Counted from the first letter of the stretch, positions 44,751-54,434 are shown. The stretch: 64,000 nt of DNA from an uncultured Alphaproteobacteria bacterium (GCA_943788635.1 CALSRA010000013.1:62001-126000); one strand, 5' to 3'. Program-made: numbers and translations. The notes: generated from the letters alone by a model not told the origin.

Positions 44751-46060
44751 ATGCCCACCTTGTCACGCAATGCATACCACCAGGAACCGAGGGTCGAATA
44801 GGGGGCGCGCAGCAGCCGCCCGCCGGGGAACGGCACCCAGGGCAGTTTCGCAAAGGTATCGAACCGGGACAGGTCGCCATCCACCGCCTCGGCGAGGATC
44901 GACCCGAACAGATGCGACCCCGTAACCCCATGGCCGCTATAGCCATGGGCGAAATAGATTCCGTCATCCAGCCGGCCAAGCTGCGGCACCCGGGTGAAGG
45001 ACAGGGCGAAATTGCCGCTCCAGGCATAGTCGATCTTGACGCCCTGCAGCGACGGGAACACCTTGTCCATGTTCGGCCGGGTCTTCGCCACGATATCCGC
45101 CGGGTCGGTGCCGCCATAGACGACGCCGCCGCCGAAGATCATGCGCTTGTCCGCGGAAAGCCGGTAATAATCGAGGATATAGCGGTTATCCTCGATGCAT
45201 TTGTCAGTCGGCAACAGCGCTGCGGCGTGTTCCGTACCCAGTGGCTCCGTCGCGATCATCTGGGTCGATACCGGCATGACCCGCGCCGTCAGCGCCGGCA
45301 CGACCGTCCCCAGATACGCATTGCCGCAGACCAGCACCGTCTTCGCCGCAACCGTGCCACCCGCCGTGCGGACAAGCACCGTGCCACCGATGTTTTCGAC
45401 GCCGGTCACGGGCGACAGTTCAAAAATCCGCCCGCCCAGGGATTCAAGCGCCCGCGCCTCCCCCAGCGCCAGGTTCAGCGGGTGCATATGCGCGCCCGAG
45501 CGATCCATCATGCCGCCGAAATAGACATCGCTGCCGATATGGCCGCGCATACCCGCGCGGTCGAGCATTTCATGGTCGTCCATCCCGTGCCGGCGCCACA
45601 GCGCCTGCTTGGCTTCCAGTTCGCGCATGTGCCGGGCGGTATAGGCGGCGTAGATATTGCCCGGCTTGAGGTCGCAGTCGATGCCGTATTGTTCGACCAG
45701 CCGGTAGATGATCCGCGCGCCCGCCTGCAGCAGCCCGCCGACGAAGGCTTCGGTATCGGCGCCATAACGCCGGCCAATGCTGTCCAGCCCGGCATTCAGC
45801 CCGTTCACGACCTGCCCGCCATTGCGGCCGGACGCGCCCCAGCCGACCCGCGCGCCTTCGACGACCGCGACCCTGTAGCCCTTTTCGGCCAGATGGATCG
45901 CGGCGGACAGCCCCGAATACCCCGCGCCGACAACGCAGATATCCGCCGTTTCGTCGCCGGCAAGCGATACCGGCGCCCGGACGATATTCGCCGAGGCCGC
46001 GTAGTAGCTTTCGGGGTAGGACCCGTCACCCGCATAGGCGCGAGCAGATGTCGTCATCAT
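44747..46060 (-). CDS. puuB: FAD-dependent oxidoreductase, gamma-glutamylputrescine oxidase-like
   Basis: 437 residues of the DAO family. FAD motif 'DICVVGAGYSGLSAAIHLAEKGYRV' (about 41-65), then 'GWGASGRNGGQVV', the conserved 'MPVSTQMIATEPLG' and the C-terminal 'IYFAHGYSGHGVTGSHLFG'. PuuB oxidises gamma-glutamylputrescine to the aldehyde with release of H2O2 and ammonia. It overlaps the synthetase gene before it (46057-46060) and the amidotransferase gene after it, a tight operon. The symbol is by family and context. Confidence 0.85.
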   Translation of the reverse strand: MMTTSARAYAGDGSYPESYYAASANIVRAPVSLAGDETADICVVGAGYSGLSAAIHLAEKGYRVAVVEGARVGWGASGRNGGQVVNGLNAGLDSIGRRYGADTEAFVGGLLQAGARIIYRLVEQYGIDCDLKPGNIYAAYTARHMRELEAKQALWRRHGMDDHEMLDRAGMRGHIGSDVYFGGMMDRSGAHMHPLNLALGEARALESLGGRIFELSPVTGVENIGGTVLVRTAGGTVAAKTVLVCGNAYLGTVVPALTARVMPVSTQMIATEPLGTEHAAALLPTDKCIEDNRYILDYYRLSADKRMIFGGGVVYGGTDPADIVAKTRPNMDKVFPSLQGVKIDYAWSGNFALSFTRVPQLGRLDDGIYFAHGYSGHGVTGSHLFGSILAEAVDGDLSRFDTFAKLPWVPFPGGRLLRAPYSTLGSWWYALRDKVGI

Positions 46061-47433
46061 ATGATCTCGAGATAGGCGTCGAACTCGTAATCCGTAACAT
46101 TGGACGCGAAGCCCGCGATTTCCTGCCGCTTGCAGGCCACAAACATGGATTGCAGTGTCTCGTCAAAGAATGCCGGGATCATCTCGCCATCCTCGAACGC
46201 ATTCACCGCCGAGGCCCAGTCGGCCGGCAGTTTCGGCAGACGCTCGGAATAGGCGCGGCCCTGGAAGGGCGCCGGCGGCACCAGTTCGTTCTCGATCCCG
46301 TACAGCGCGGCACCAAGGATCGCCGCGATCACCAGATACGGATTTGCATCCGCGCCCGCGACGCGATGTTCGATCCGCCGCGACGCGTTGTCGCCGCCGG
46401 GAATGCGCAGGGCCGTCGTCCGGTTTTCATAGCCCCAGGACACCGAGGTCGGTGCGTGGGTATCGGGACGCAGGCGGCGGTAGGAATTGAAATGCGGCGC
46501 GAAGATCAGCGTCGATTCCGCCATCCCGCCCAGCAATCCCGCAACCGCGCGCGCCAGAACCGGCGAGCCTTCCGCGGTGCCGTTGTCGAAAACGTTCCTG
46601 CCGTTCTCGTCGAGCAGGCTGAAATGGACATGAAACCCGTTGCCGGAACGGGTGCCGTAGGGCTTGGCCATGAAGGTCGCCGCGAATTTATGCTTGCGGG
46701 CCACGCCCTTGATCAGCCGCTTGAACAGCACAGCATCATCCGCCGCTTTCAGCGGGTCGGCCGTATGCCGCATGTTGATTTCGAACTGGCCAACACCGTT
46801 TTCGGCGACCGCCGCGTCGGCAGGAAGATTCTGCTTTTCACATTCGGCATAGACATCGAAGAAGAATTCGCCGAAATCATCCAGCTCGTCGATCGAAAGA
46901 ATCGCATCGGAATCGAGGCGCTTTCCGGTGTAGGGGGAAACCGGCGGCACGGCACCTTCGGCTTCCGCGTCCACGAGGTAGAATTCGAGCTCCGTCGCGA
47001 CGACCGGGCGCAACCCCAGCGCATGGAACCGCGCGACGATGGCCGCGAGTGCCTGGCGTGGATCGCCCAGGAACGGCTTCGCCCCTTCCTCATACATCCA
47101 CAGCGGAATAAGGGCGCTGGGACGCGACGTCCAGTTTACCGGAATGACGCCGCGGCCCGTGGGGATGCAATAGCCGTCCGCATCGCCGCTCTGGAAAACC
47201 TGGCTGTTGCCGACGATATCCTCGCCCCAGATATCGACGCCCAGAATGGAGAGCGGCATCCGGATACTGCCGTCGAGCACCTTCCCCGCCTGCTCCACGG
47301 GGATGCGCTTGCCACGCAGGATTCCATTGAGGTCACAGACCGCCGCCTGGACGCTCGTGACGTCGCCATGTTCGGCGAGCCAGGAAATCACATCCTCGGC
47401 CGACCCGTTATGCATCCCTGTATCAGGGCTCAT
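46057..47433 (-). CDS. puuA: glutamine synthetase family, gamma-glutamylpolyamine synthetase-like
   Basis: 458 residues. 'VATELEFYLVD' and 'NGVGQFEINMRH' supply metal-binding Glu, 'GNGFHVHFSLLDENGRN' the ATP/metal His, and 'GYENRTTALRIPGGDNASRRIEHR' the Arg/Glu of the active site. The length and the absence of the adenylylation Tyr motif of GlnA put it with PuuA-type enzymes, which ligate glutamate to putrescine. The genes before and after support this. The Met at 47433 is used. Confidence 0.85.
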   Translation of the reverse strand: MSPDTGMHNGSAEDVISWLAEHGDVTSVQAAVCDLNGILRGKRIPVEQAGKVLDGSIRMPLSILGVDIWGEDIVGNSQVFQSGDADGYCIPTGRGVIPVNWTSRPSALIPLWMYEEGAKPFLGDPRQALAAIVARFHALGLRPVVATELEFYLVDAEAEGAVPPVSPYTGKRLDSDAILSIDELDDFGEFFFDVYAECEKQNLPADAAVAENGVGQFEINMRHTADPLKAADDAVLFKRLIKGVARKHKFAATFMAKPYGTRSGNGFHVHFSLLDENGRNVFDNGTAEGSPVLARAVAGLLGGMAESTLIFAPHFNSYRRLRPDTHAPTSVSWGYENRTTALRIPGGDNASRRIEHRVAGADANPYLVIAAILGAALYGIENELVPPAPFQGRAYSERLPKLPADWASAVNAFEDGEMIPAFFDETLQSMFVACKRQEIAGFASNVTDYEFDAYLEII

Positions 47434-47557
47434 TTCATCATCATCCGGAAATTTCGAAAAAGGGACTTATTACTGTGCCACAAAATGGTTAATTCGTCGT
47501 TTTCAAACGGATGACACACCCAGACCCGAAAGCGGGAAACGCGATTGCATCCCAGGC

Positions 47558-48829
47558 CTATATGCAAACAGTCTGAAGCGGTTCGAACCCGTTGAAGGCG
47601 ACAGCGGAATAGGTCGTCGTATAGGCGCCGGTCGACAGGATCTGGACCTTGTCGCCGATCTTCAGGTCCAGCGGCAGTTCATAGGCCACTTTCTCATACA
47701 GGATATCCGCGCTGTCGCAGGTCGGGCCGGCAAGGATGACCGGACCGGTCTTGCCGCCGTCATGCGGTGTCACGAACCGATACTTGATCGATTCATCCAT
47801 GGTCTCTGCGAGCCCGGAGAATTTTCCAATATCGAGATAGACCCAGCGCTTTTCATCATTGTCGGATTTGCGGGAGATCAGCACGACCTCCGCCTGGATG
47901 ACGCCCGCATCCCCGACGACCGAGCGGCCCGGCTCGAAAATCAGTTCGGGAAAGCCGTGCTTGAAGTTGGTCGAAATCGCATTCACGATCGCCCCCGCAT
48001 ACTCTTCCATCGGCCGCACATCCGATCGGTAGCGCGCCGGCATGCCACCGCCCAGATTGACCATGCGCAGGGTGACGACGAGGTCTTCCGCATCCTCGAA
48101 CAATTCCGCGACACGCGACAGCGCGACATCCCACTGGCTGAGGTCCGTCTGCTGCGAGCCGACATGGAAGGACACGCCATAGGGGTCGAGGCCGAGTTCC
48201 TTGGCCCTGACCAGCAGGCGCAGCGCCATTTCCGGTTCGCACCCGAATTTGCGCGACAGCGGCCATTCCGCCCCCTCGCATTCCATCAGCACGCGGCAAT
48301 AGACCATGGCGCCCGGCGCCGATTCGGCCAGTTTCTCCAGCTCCGCATCGCTGTCGAAAGCGAACAGGCCGACACCGCGGGCATAGGCGTATTCGATATC
48401 GCGCTGCTTCTTTATCGTGTTGCCGTAGGAAATCCGGTCCGGCGTCACCGCATGCGCCAGGCACAGGTCGATTTCGTTTCGGCTGGCCGTGTCGAAACAC
48501 GAACCCAGCGCCGCCAGCTTGGCGATCACCGCATGTTCCGGGTTCGCCTTGACCGCATAGAATATCCGGCCGACCGGCAGCGAGCGTGACATCGCCATGT
48601 AATTGCTGGCGACCACATCGGTATCGATCACCAGAAGCGGGTCGTCGATTTCAAACGCCGCCAGATAATCGGCGATGCGCAGCGGCATGTCGCCCTGCCG
48701 TTCGGGCAGGCGCAGGCCTTCCGTCATATCGGAAACCAGCGAAATAGCCGCTTCCACCACGGCATCGGGTTCAAAAATCAGGGAGTCGTTTCGCTCGAGC
48801 GCAGCCGCGCCCGTGTTGGTAACTAACAT
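47558..48829 (-). CDS. fold type III PLP decarboxylase (ornithine/lysine decarboxylase)
   Basis: 423 residues. The PLP Lys is in 'RIFYAVKANPEHAVI' (about 79). The Gly loop is 'RMVNLGGGMPA' and the phosphate-binding 'FEPGRSVVGDAG'. The active-site Cys of the other subunit is in 'GPTCDSADILYEK' (about 362), as in eukaryotic-type ornithine decarboxylase. It makes putrescine (or cadaverine) from ornithine (or lysine). It lies 124 bases upstream of the PuuA-like gene on the same strand, so a synthesis enzyme heads a degradation operon. ATG 48829 has AAGGGG in front. Confidence 0.9.
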   Translation of the reverse strand: MLVTNTGAAALERNDSLIFEPDAVVEAAISLVSDMTEGLRLPERQGDMPLRIADYLAAFEIDDPLLVIDTDVVASNYMAMSRSLPVGRIFYAVKANPEHAVIAKLAALGSCFDTASRNEIDLCLAHAVTPDRISYGNTIKKQRDIEYAYARGVGLFAFDSDAELEKLAESAPGAMVYCRVLMECEGAEWPLSRKFGCEPEMALRLLVRAKELGLDPYGVSFHVGSQQTDLSQWDVALSRVAELFEDAEDLVVTLRMVNLGGGMPARYRSDVRPMEEYAGAIVNAISTNFKHGFPELIFEPGRSVVGDAGVIQAEVVLISRKSDNDEKRWVYLDIGKFSGLAETMDESIKYRFVTPHDGGKTGPVILAGPTCDSADILYEKVAYELPLDLKIGDKVQILSTGAYTTTYSAVAFNGFEPLQTVCI

Positions 48830-48955
48830 CGTCACACCCCTTCCAGCCCGGGCATGACCCGGCGAGACCAAAAAGGACGCGTCCGTCGTTACATACACCA
48901 CAAAGGGCCAGCGGCACGTGCGATTGCGTCGAGAAGCTGTCACTTAGGGGATTGC

Positions 48956-48971
48956 GATTGCATGTGCAATC
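48956..48971. promoter_or_regulatory. palindrome between decarboxylase and selenoprotein operons
   Basis: GATTGCATGTGCAATC, two 7-bp perfect arms around TG, lies in the 316-bp divergent gap 48830-49145. A related GCGATTGCG occurs at about 48920-48928. This could be an operator for either operon. No other feature was found in the gap. Confidence 0.35.
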
Positions 48972-49145
48972 CGGAAAATGAACGACAGGGCATTTATTTC
49001 CAATGTGATGCTTTTGCGCCACGCCGACCGTACGACCGACAATCACGTTTCCGCATCCATTGCGATAGCAAGAGGCGGCCGGTTTCGCTTCGCATCCGGC
49101 GGCGCCGTCGCTATGCTTCGGCAAAAGCACAACCGGAGAAGCCGC

Positions 49146-50585
49146 ATGGCCAATGAAGCGGATGGCCTGATTGCCATCGTCAAACGGGACTGCCCGACCT
49201 GCGAACTGGTCGCGCCGGTATTGCAGCGCCTGAAGGACACGGGTGTCCCCTTCACCATCTATACCCAGGATGACCCGACCTTTCCCGACGGTATGGACGG
49301 GGTGGTGGATGACACTGCGCTGGAGCAATCCTTTCATCACGATGTTGAATTCGTGCCGACCCTGATCCGCCGCGAAAAAGGCGCGGAGGTCGAGCGTACC
49401 TTCGGCTGGAACCGGGAAGACTGGGAGAAACTGACCGGCATCCAGGGGCTGGGCGAGGGCCTGCCGGAAAACCAGCCGGGTTGTGGTTCGAAAAGCGTCG
49501 AACCCGGCGTGCATGAACTGCTGCAGGCGCGTTATGGCGCGGTGCCGATGAAGGCGCGCAAGATCGCCTATTCCGGCTGGGACGACCCGGTCGAGCAGGC
49601 TTTCAGCCGGGGCTGGACCGACGGGCTGCCCATCGTACCGCCGACCGACGAACGTATCCTGCGCATGCTGCAAGGCACGCCGCGCGACCCGGCGGAAATC
49701 GTCGGCATCATCCCGCCGGACATGAAGGAATGCACGGTCGAGAAAGTGGCGATCAACGCGGTCATGGCCGGCTGCCTGCCGGAATACATGCCGGTGGTGC
49801 TGGCCGTGGTCGAAGCCGCGCTGGACCCAAGATTCTGCATGCACGGGCTGTTGTGCACGCTCAGCTATTCCGGGCCGGTCATCGTGGTCAACGGGCCCAT
49901 CACCAAGCAGATCGGCATGAACTGGGGGCATAACTGCCTTGGGCAGGGCAATCGCGCCAACGCCACCATCGGCCGCACCCTGCAGCTGATCATCCGCAAT
50001 GTCGGCGGCGGACGGCCGGGCGAGATCGACCGCGCCGTATTCGGCAACCCGGGCAAGTTCACCTATTGCTTCGCCGAAGACGAAACCGACGCAACCTGGA
50101 CGCCGCTGCATGTGGCGCGCGGGGTCGCGCCGGGCCGTAACGCCGTTACCCTGCATCAGGGGCACGGGCTGACCAGCTTTTCCGACAACCGGTCACGCAC
50201 CGGCGAGGAACTGGCCCGGTCGATGGCCCTGCAACTGGTCAACGACATCCACCCCAAAGTGGTGCAGACGCCAAATGTCATCCTGTGTATTTCGCCGGAA
50301 CATTACCGCATCTTCGAACAGGATGGCTGGGACCGCGCGAAGATCGAGGACAAGCTGCACGAATACACCACCCGCCCCGGCAAGGACCTGGTGCAGGGTG
50401 CCCACGGCGTGCCCGAAGGTGTCTCGCCGGAGAAAATGAAAGACATGATGCCGAAATTCTGGCGCGACCACGGACTGCTGATCGTGCGTTGCGGCGGTAC
50501 CGCCGGATTGCTGTCCGCCATTATCGGCGGCTGGAGCGGCGGCCGGAATCACGATGAAATCCAACCCGTAACCAAGGAGTTCTGA
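49146..50585 (+). CDS. thioredoxin-like CxxC protein with large C-terminal domain, partner of the UGSC selenoprotein
   Basis: 479 residues from ATG 49146. The first about 90 residues look like a thioredoxin/glutaredoxin fold with a CxxC site ('AIVKRDCPTCELVAPVLQRL', cysteines about 15 and 18) and a later cis-Pro region ('EFVPTLIRRE'). A large domain follows (about 125-479): 'AFSRGWTDGLPIVPPTDERI', 'INAVMAGCLPEYMPVVLAVVEAAL', 'VIVVNGPITKQIGMNWGHN', 'GRTLQLIIRNVGGGRPGEID', 'GLLSAIIGGWSGGRNHDEI'. I do not know a reaction for this part. It ends 2 bases before the selenoprotein start, so the two are cotranslated and probably work together in redox chemistry. Confidence 0.75.
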   Translation: MANEADGLIAIVKRDCPTCELVAPVLQRLKDTGVPFTIYTQDDPTFPDGMDGVVDDTALEQSFHHDVEFVPTLIRREKGAEVERTFGWNREDWEKLTGIQGLGEGLPENQPGCGSKSVEPGVHELLQARYGAVPMKARKIAYSGWDDPVEQAFSRGWTDGLPIVPPTDERILRMLQGTPRDPAEIVGIIPPDMKECTVEKVAINAVMAGCLPEYMPVVLAVVEAALDPRFCMHGLLCTLSYSGPVIVVNGPITKQIGMNWGHNCLGQGNRANATIGRTLQLIIRNVGGGRPGEIDRAVFGNPGKFTYCFAEDETDATWTPLHVARGVAPGRNAVTLHQGHGLTSFSDNRSRTGEELARSMALQLVNDIHPKVVQTPNVILCISPEHYRIFEQDGWDRAKIEDKLHEYTTRPGKDLVQGAHGVPEGVSPEKMKDMMPKFWRDHGLLIVRCGGTAGLLSAIIGGWSGGRNHDEIQPVTKEF

Positions 50586-50587
50586 GC

Positions 50588-51118
50588 ATGGCAGAAGAAT
50601 TGTTCATGCGGGACCCGACGAGCGAGGCGTCCTCGACGCTGCGCGCGCCGGTACCGTTCCCACCGGATATCACCGGCAAGACCATCGCATTGCTGGACAT
50701 CGCCAAGGAACGCAGCGACGAGTTCCTCGACACGCTGGAAACCCGCTTCACGGCTGACGGCTTCATCGTCAAGCGCTACCGCAAGGCGAGCAATTCGAAG
50801 AACGCCGCACAGGACATCGTCCAGGCCATCGTCAGCGAAGCCGACATCGTCGTCGAAGGGCTGGCGGATTGAGGCTCGTGTACGTCGTGCAGTTTGCATG
50901 ACATCAACACGCTCGACAAACTCGGCATTCCCGGCGTGATCGTCGCCACCACGGAGTTCATGCCCGCAGCCGCCTCGCAGGCAAAGTCGCTCGGCTTCGA
51001 ACCGGCCATAAAATGGGTCCCTCACCCGATCCAGAACCGCACGAAGGACGAGCTGGCGGCCATCGCCGACGCGGTCTACGAGCCAATCATGGAAACGCTG
51101 CGGGGAACGGCAAGCTAA
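50588..51118 (+). CDS. UGSC-motif selenoprotein with in-frame UGA (selenocysteine)
   Basis: Reading through TGA at 50870-50872 gives one 176-residue frame. The join reads 'VVEGLAD', then U, then 'GSCTSCSLHDINTLDKLGIP', the U-G-S-C motif after which this selenoprotein family is named. The TGA is followed by coding sequence of unchanged character to the TAA at 51116-51118, with no other stop. Conserved-looking blocks stand on both sides: 'SEADIVVEGLAD' before and 'IPGVIVATTEF' and 'EPAIKWVPHPIQNRT' after. A stem-loop suitable as bSECIS lies 12 bases after the TGA. Start ATG 50588 has AAGGAG upstream. Redox function through Sec/Cys is inferred. Needs selA, selB, selC and selD elsewhere in the genome. 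Confidence 0.88.
50884..50902 (+). promoter_or_regulatory. candidate bacterial SECIS stem-loop
   Basis: GTCGTGCA (50884-50891) pairs with TGCATGAC (50895-50902) through eight pairs, one of them G-U, leaving the loop GTT. The loop G is 20 bases downstream of the TGA. Bacterial SECIS elements are hairpins right after the UGA with an exposed G in the apical loop, so position and shape fit. It lies inside the coding region. Confidence 0.7.
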
Positions 51119-51181
51119 CGAATAGGGTTGTTGCCGCAATCACGCCCGCCATGGCCGACACGTTGTGGCGGGCGTTTTCCT

Positions 51182-51883
51182 TTACCCCGCATCGTGGAAA
51201 ATCAACCCCAGCGTGAACCGTTCGCCCGTCCGCACGCGGCTGACGCCGTGGCGCATGGTCAGGCGGTGGTGGCCGTGTTTGCCCTGCCCCGGGCGGCGGC
51301 GGACGGGGAAGATGACGGCGTCGCCCTGGGTGAGCGGCACGACCTCGGCGCGGGACTGCATGCGGGGGCGCTGTTCGGTGAGGATGAATTCGCCGCCGGT
51401 GAAGTCTTTGCCCGGGCGGGACAGCAGGATCGCGACCTGTAACGGGAAGACGTGTTCGCCATACAGGTCCTGGTGCAGGCGATTGTAGTCGCCCGGCCCG
51501 TAGCGCAGCAGCTGCGGGGTCGGCTTGATCTGCCCCGCCGCGTGACAGCGCGCCAGATAGTCGGCGTGATCGGACGGGAAGCGCGTGTCGATATTGAGCG
51601 CGGCGTGCCAGCGGTTGGCGATTGCCGCCAGGGCGGGATACAGGCTGGTGCGCAGCGCCGCCACGGGGTCGGGCAGCGGGTAGTCATAGTAGCGGTATTC
51701 CCCCTGGCCATAGCCGTGCCGGGCCATCACTACGCGGTTTCGGAAGGTGGCATCGGCATCGAACCCGGCGGCGATACCGGCACAGCACAGCGGGTCCAGC
51801 AGACCATCCACGACCGCATGGCCATGCGCATCCAGGTCGGCTTCGAGTTGCGCCCAGCTCAAATTGTCCCGCGTTTTTTTCAT
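51182..51883 (-). CDS. 2OG-Fe(II) oxygenase (prolyl-4-hydroxylase-like)
   Basis: 233 residues. Facial triad HxD in 'YNRLHQDLYGEHVFPLQ' (about 139) and distal His with the oxoglutarate Arg in 'TMRHGVSRVRTGERFTLGLIFHDA' (about 212-222). 'GGEFILTEQRPRMQSR' is typical of the group in which the gene is annotated as a prolyl hydroxylase-like enzyme. Substrate unknown. Convergent with the selenoprotein gene. Confidence 0.88.
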   Translation of the reverse strand: MKKTRDNLSWAQLEADLDAHGHAVVDGLLDPLCCAGIAAGFDADATFRNRVVMARHGYGQGEYRYYDYPLPDPVAALRTSLYPALAAIANRWHAALNIDTRFPSDHADYLARCHAAGQIKPTPQLLRYGPGDYNRLHQDLYGEHVFPLQVAILLSRPGKDFTGGEFILTEQRPRMQSRAEVVPLTQGDAVIFPVRRRPGQGKHGHHRLTMRHGVSRVRTGERFTLGLIFHDAG

Positions 51884-51951
51884 GATCGCCTCCGACCCCC
51901 ATCATGCGGGCCGGGGCGGCCCGCGCCACCCGAAACTTGCGACGGTGCCGG

Positions 51952-54434
51952 TCAGGCCACGTCGAGCAGGCGGCGGACGGTCTGGGCGAGGACCGCGCGT
52001 TTATAGGGCTTCGGCAGGAAGGTCACCCGGTCCCCGGATTCAACGATTTCGCTGCGGGCGTAGCCGGATGTGTAAAGAATCCCGGCATTGGGGTGATACT
52101 CCCGGACGATATCCGCGACGGCCTTGCCGTTCATGCCTTTGGGCATGACCACATCCGTGATCAGCAGATCGAGCGGCGGCAGTTTTTCCAGCTTCGCGAC
52201 GGCTTCGGGGCCGTCGGCGGCGGATGAAACGCGGTAACCCAGTTTTTCCAGTGACGCCACCACGAACGCCCGGACATCGGGGTCGTCCTCCACAACGAGG
52301 ACAAATTCATTGCCACAGGGCGAATCCGCCGCCACCGGTGCCACCAGCCGGGGCTTGCGACGCACTTCCTTGGCCCGTGGCAGGTAGAGCCGGATTGTCG
52401 TGCCTTTCCCCGCCTCGCTATCAACGATGACATGGCCACCGGACTGCCGGACGAAGCCATAGACCATGCTGAGCCCCAGGCCACTGCCCTTGCCGATTTC
52501 CTTGGTCGTGAAGAACGGTTCGAAAATTCGTTCGCGGACGCCGTCCGGCATGCCGGTCCCCGTGTCGGAGATCGACACCATGACATAGGGCCCGGGCGTT
52601 GAAATATCATCGCCAGTTTCCCGGCCCAGGATCGCGTTTTCCGTCGATATCCGCAGTGTCCCGCCGTCCGGCATGGCATCGCGGGCATTGATGGCGAGAT
52701 TGAGCAATGCATTTTCCAACTGGCCCGGGTCAATCACCACCCAATCCAGTTTTTTCGCCAGGTTACATTCGATTTCGATATTCTCGCCCAGGGTCCGCCG
52801 CATCAGTTCGGTCATTTCGGTCACGAGCACATTGGCGTCGTTGCGGGACGGGTTGAGCGTCTGCCGGCGGGAAAAGGCCAGCAGGCGCTGGGTCAGTTCG
52901 GCACCACGAAGGGTCGCCTTCAGGGCGCCTTCCTTCAGCGTGTCCAGCTCCGTCCCCGCTTCGATGTAGTCGTTCATGAATTCCAGGTTGCCCAGGATAA
53001 TCGCCAGCAGATTGTTGAAATCATGCGCGACGCCACCGGTCAGTTGCCCGACGGCTTCCATCTTCTGCGACTTCAGGATTCGCTGCTCCGCTTCCACCTC
53101 CTCGGTAACATCCCGGTCCACCCCGACGACGCGAAGCGGCGTGCCGGCGGCATTGCGGTGCACCAGCGCATGCGATTCCATGTGATGAATGCTTTGGTCC
53201 GGCCAGAGAATTCGATACGACGCGTGGAACAGGCGTTTGCCTTCCAGCGCATCCGCAATCGCACGCCGCGTTCGCACCAGATCATCGGGATGGACGGCGC
53301 TTCGCCAGTATGCTTCCGCATCGTCCAGCCCTTCGCCGGGCAGGGCCGTATAACTGGCACATCCGTTCGTCCCAGACCTGCCGCCCCGTCGTCAGGTCGT
53401 TGTCCCAGATCCCCATCCCACCGGCGCGTGCGGCCAGGCTCAACCGTTCGGCCAGAACATGCAGGTTTTCTTCGGACTGTTTTCGACTGGATATATAGCG
53501 GACAACCCCTTCGACACCGTCGAGAGCTCCGTCGGCATCACGCCGGTATTGTGCGCTTACCGATACCCATTCGGCCCTTCCATCCTTCGTCTTTTGCTGC
53601 GCCTCATAGTCACGGATTCTGCCGCCGGCGGCGTCCAGCGCGGCGAGAAGCCGGGTCCGCTCATCCGGATCAAAATAGAAATCAGCAATATGCTGACCCA
53701 GCATCTCTTCTTGTGTGTAACCCAGAAATTCGGTGACCGAGGGCGACACGATTGTAATCCGCCCTTCCCTATCCACCCGGTAGAACGTGTCTGTCATCGT
53801 ATCGAGGATGTTTCGGAAATCCGTGTCGCGCCGTTCATTCTCCCTGTGTTGCTCGGCCCGGGTGATGATTTCGGTCATCAGCAGACAAAGCAGCGCCGTA
53901 ACCGGCGTGAATGTTATCAGCATTGCGATACCGGTTGACCCGGTAATTTCGGCATATTCCGGGCTTGGCACGATAAAATACCAGGGCAATGCCGCCACAT
54001 GCAGCAGCAGACCAAATAACAGGAAATTCAGAAAATTCGGTGCGACGCGTTTCCGCCGGCGAAGCCAGAAGAATCCCAGGCCGATAACGGCGGAGGACAG
54101 AATGATGACGGAACCGCCCATGGCGCCGGCCCCGCCAAGCCATAGCCGGCAGGCGATAGCGATTGCACTGGATATGATCGCAACGGTGACACCCGCCAAA
54201 GGCGCTGCCGATACCGATGAACAGCGTGCGCGCATCGAACAGCATGCCGGGGCCAAGTTCGACTGGGGTGGAAATGGCGACAACCGCCGCCACACCAAAC
54301 AGGACACCACTAACGATGTTGCGAATACCGGGTTTGTCTTCCAGCTTCTCCCAGGTCAGGGAGACCACGTAGAACACCCCCAGAAAGAGCCCCGCTCCCT
54401 TGGCAAGTTCCGTTACTGAATTCTCGAGTGACAA
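51952..54434 (-). pseudogene. hybrid histidine kinase (5TM-5TMR, PAS, PAS, HisKA, HATPase, REC), two frameshifts
   Basis: Three frames together make one protein. The N-terminal frame (TTG 54434) has the 5TM receptor start 'TPVELGPGMLFDARTLFIGIGSAFGG'-like sequence, written here as 'GPGMLFDARTLFIG'. It continues one frame over as 'PLAGVTVAIISSAIAIACRL' with a PAS domain ('ILDTMTDTFYRVDREGRITIV'). The third frame holds 'GQLTGGVAHDFNNLLAII' (phospho-His), '[20 protein letters not shown]' (N/G boxes) and a receiver with Asp in 'LLITDVVMP'. Shift 1 is near 54192-54206, perhaps a deletion between CTTTGGCGG-like repeats. Shift 2 is one extra G/C near 53343-53346: removing it gives 'LYGLPGEGLDDAEAYWRSAVHPDD'. 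Either a pseudogene or sequencing errors. Confidence 0.85.

Noticed and set aside
46048..47514. Long plus-strand frame opposite the PuuA-like gene
   Set aside because: Antisense shadow; His/Arg-rich with no family features.
48771..50165. Long minus-strand frame opposite the CxxC partner of the selenoprotein
   Set aside because: Shadow of the real gene, composition typical of antisense GC-rich DNA.
50894..51118. Separate small gene beginning at 50894
   Set aside because: It has no good start and is the direct continuation of the selenoprotein frame after TGA.
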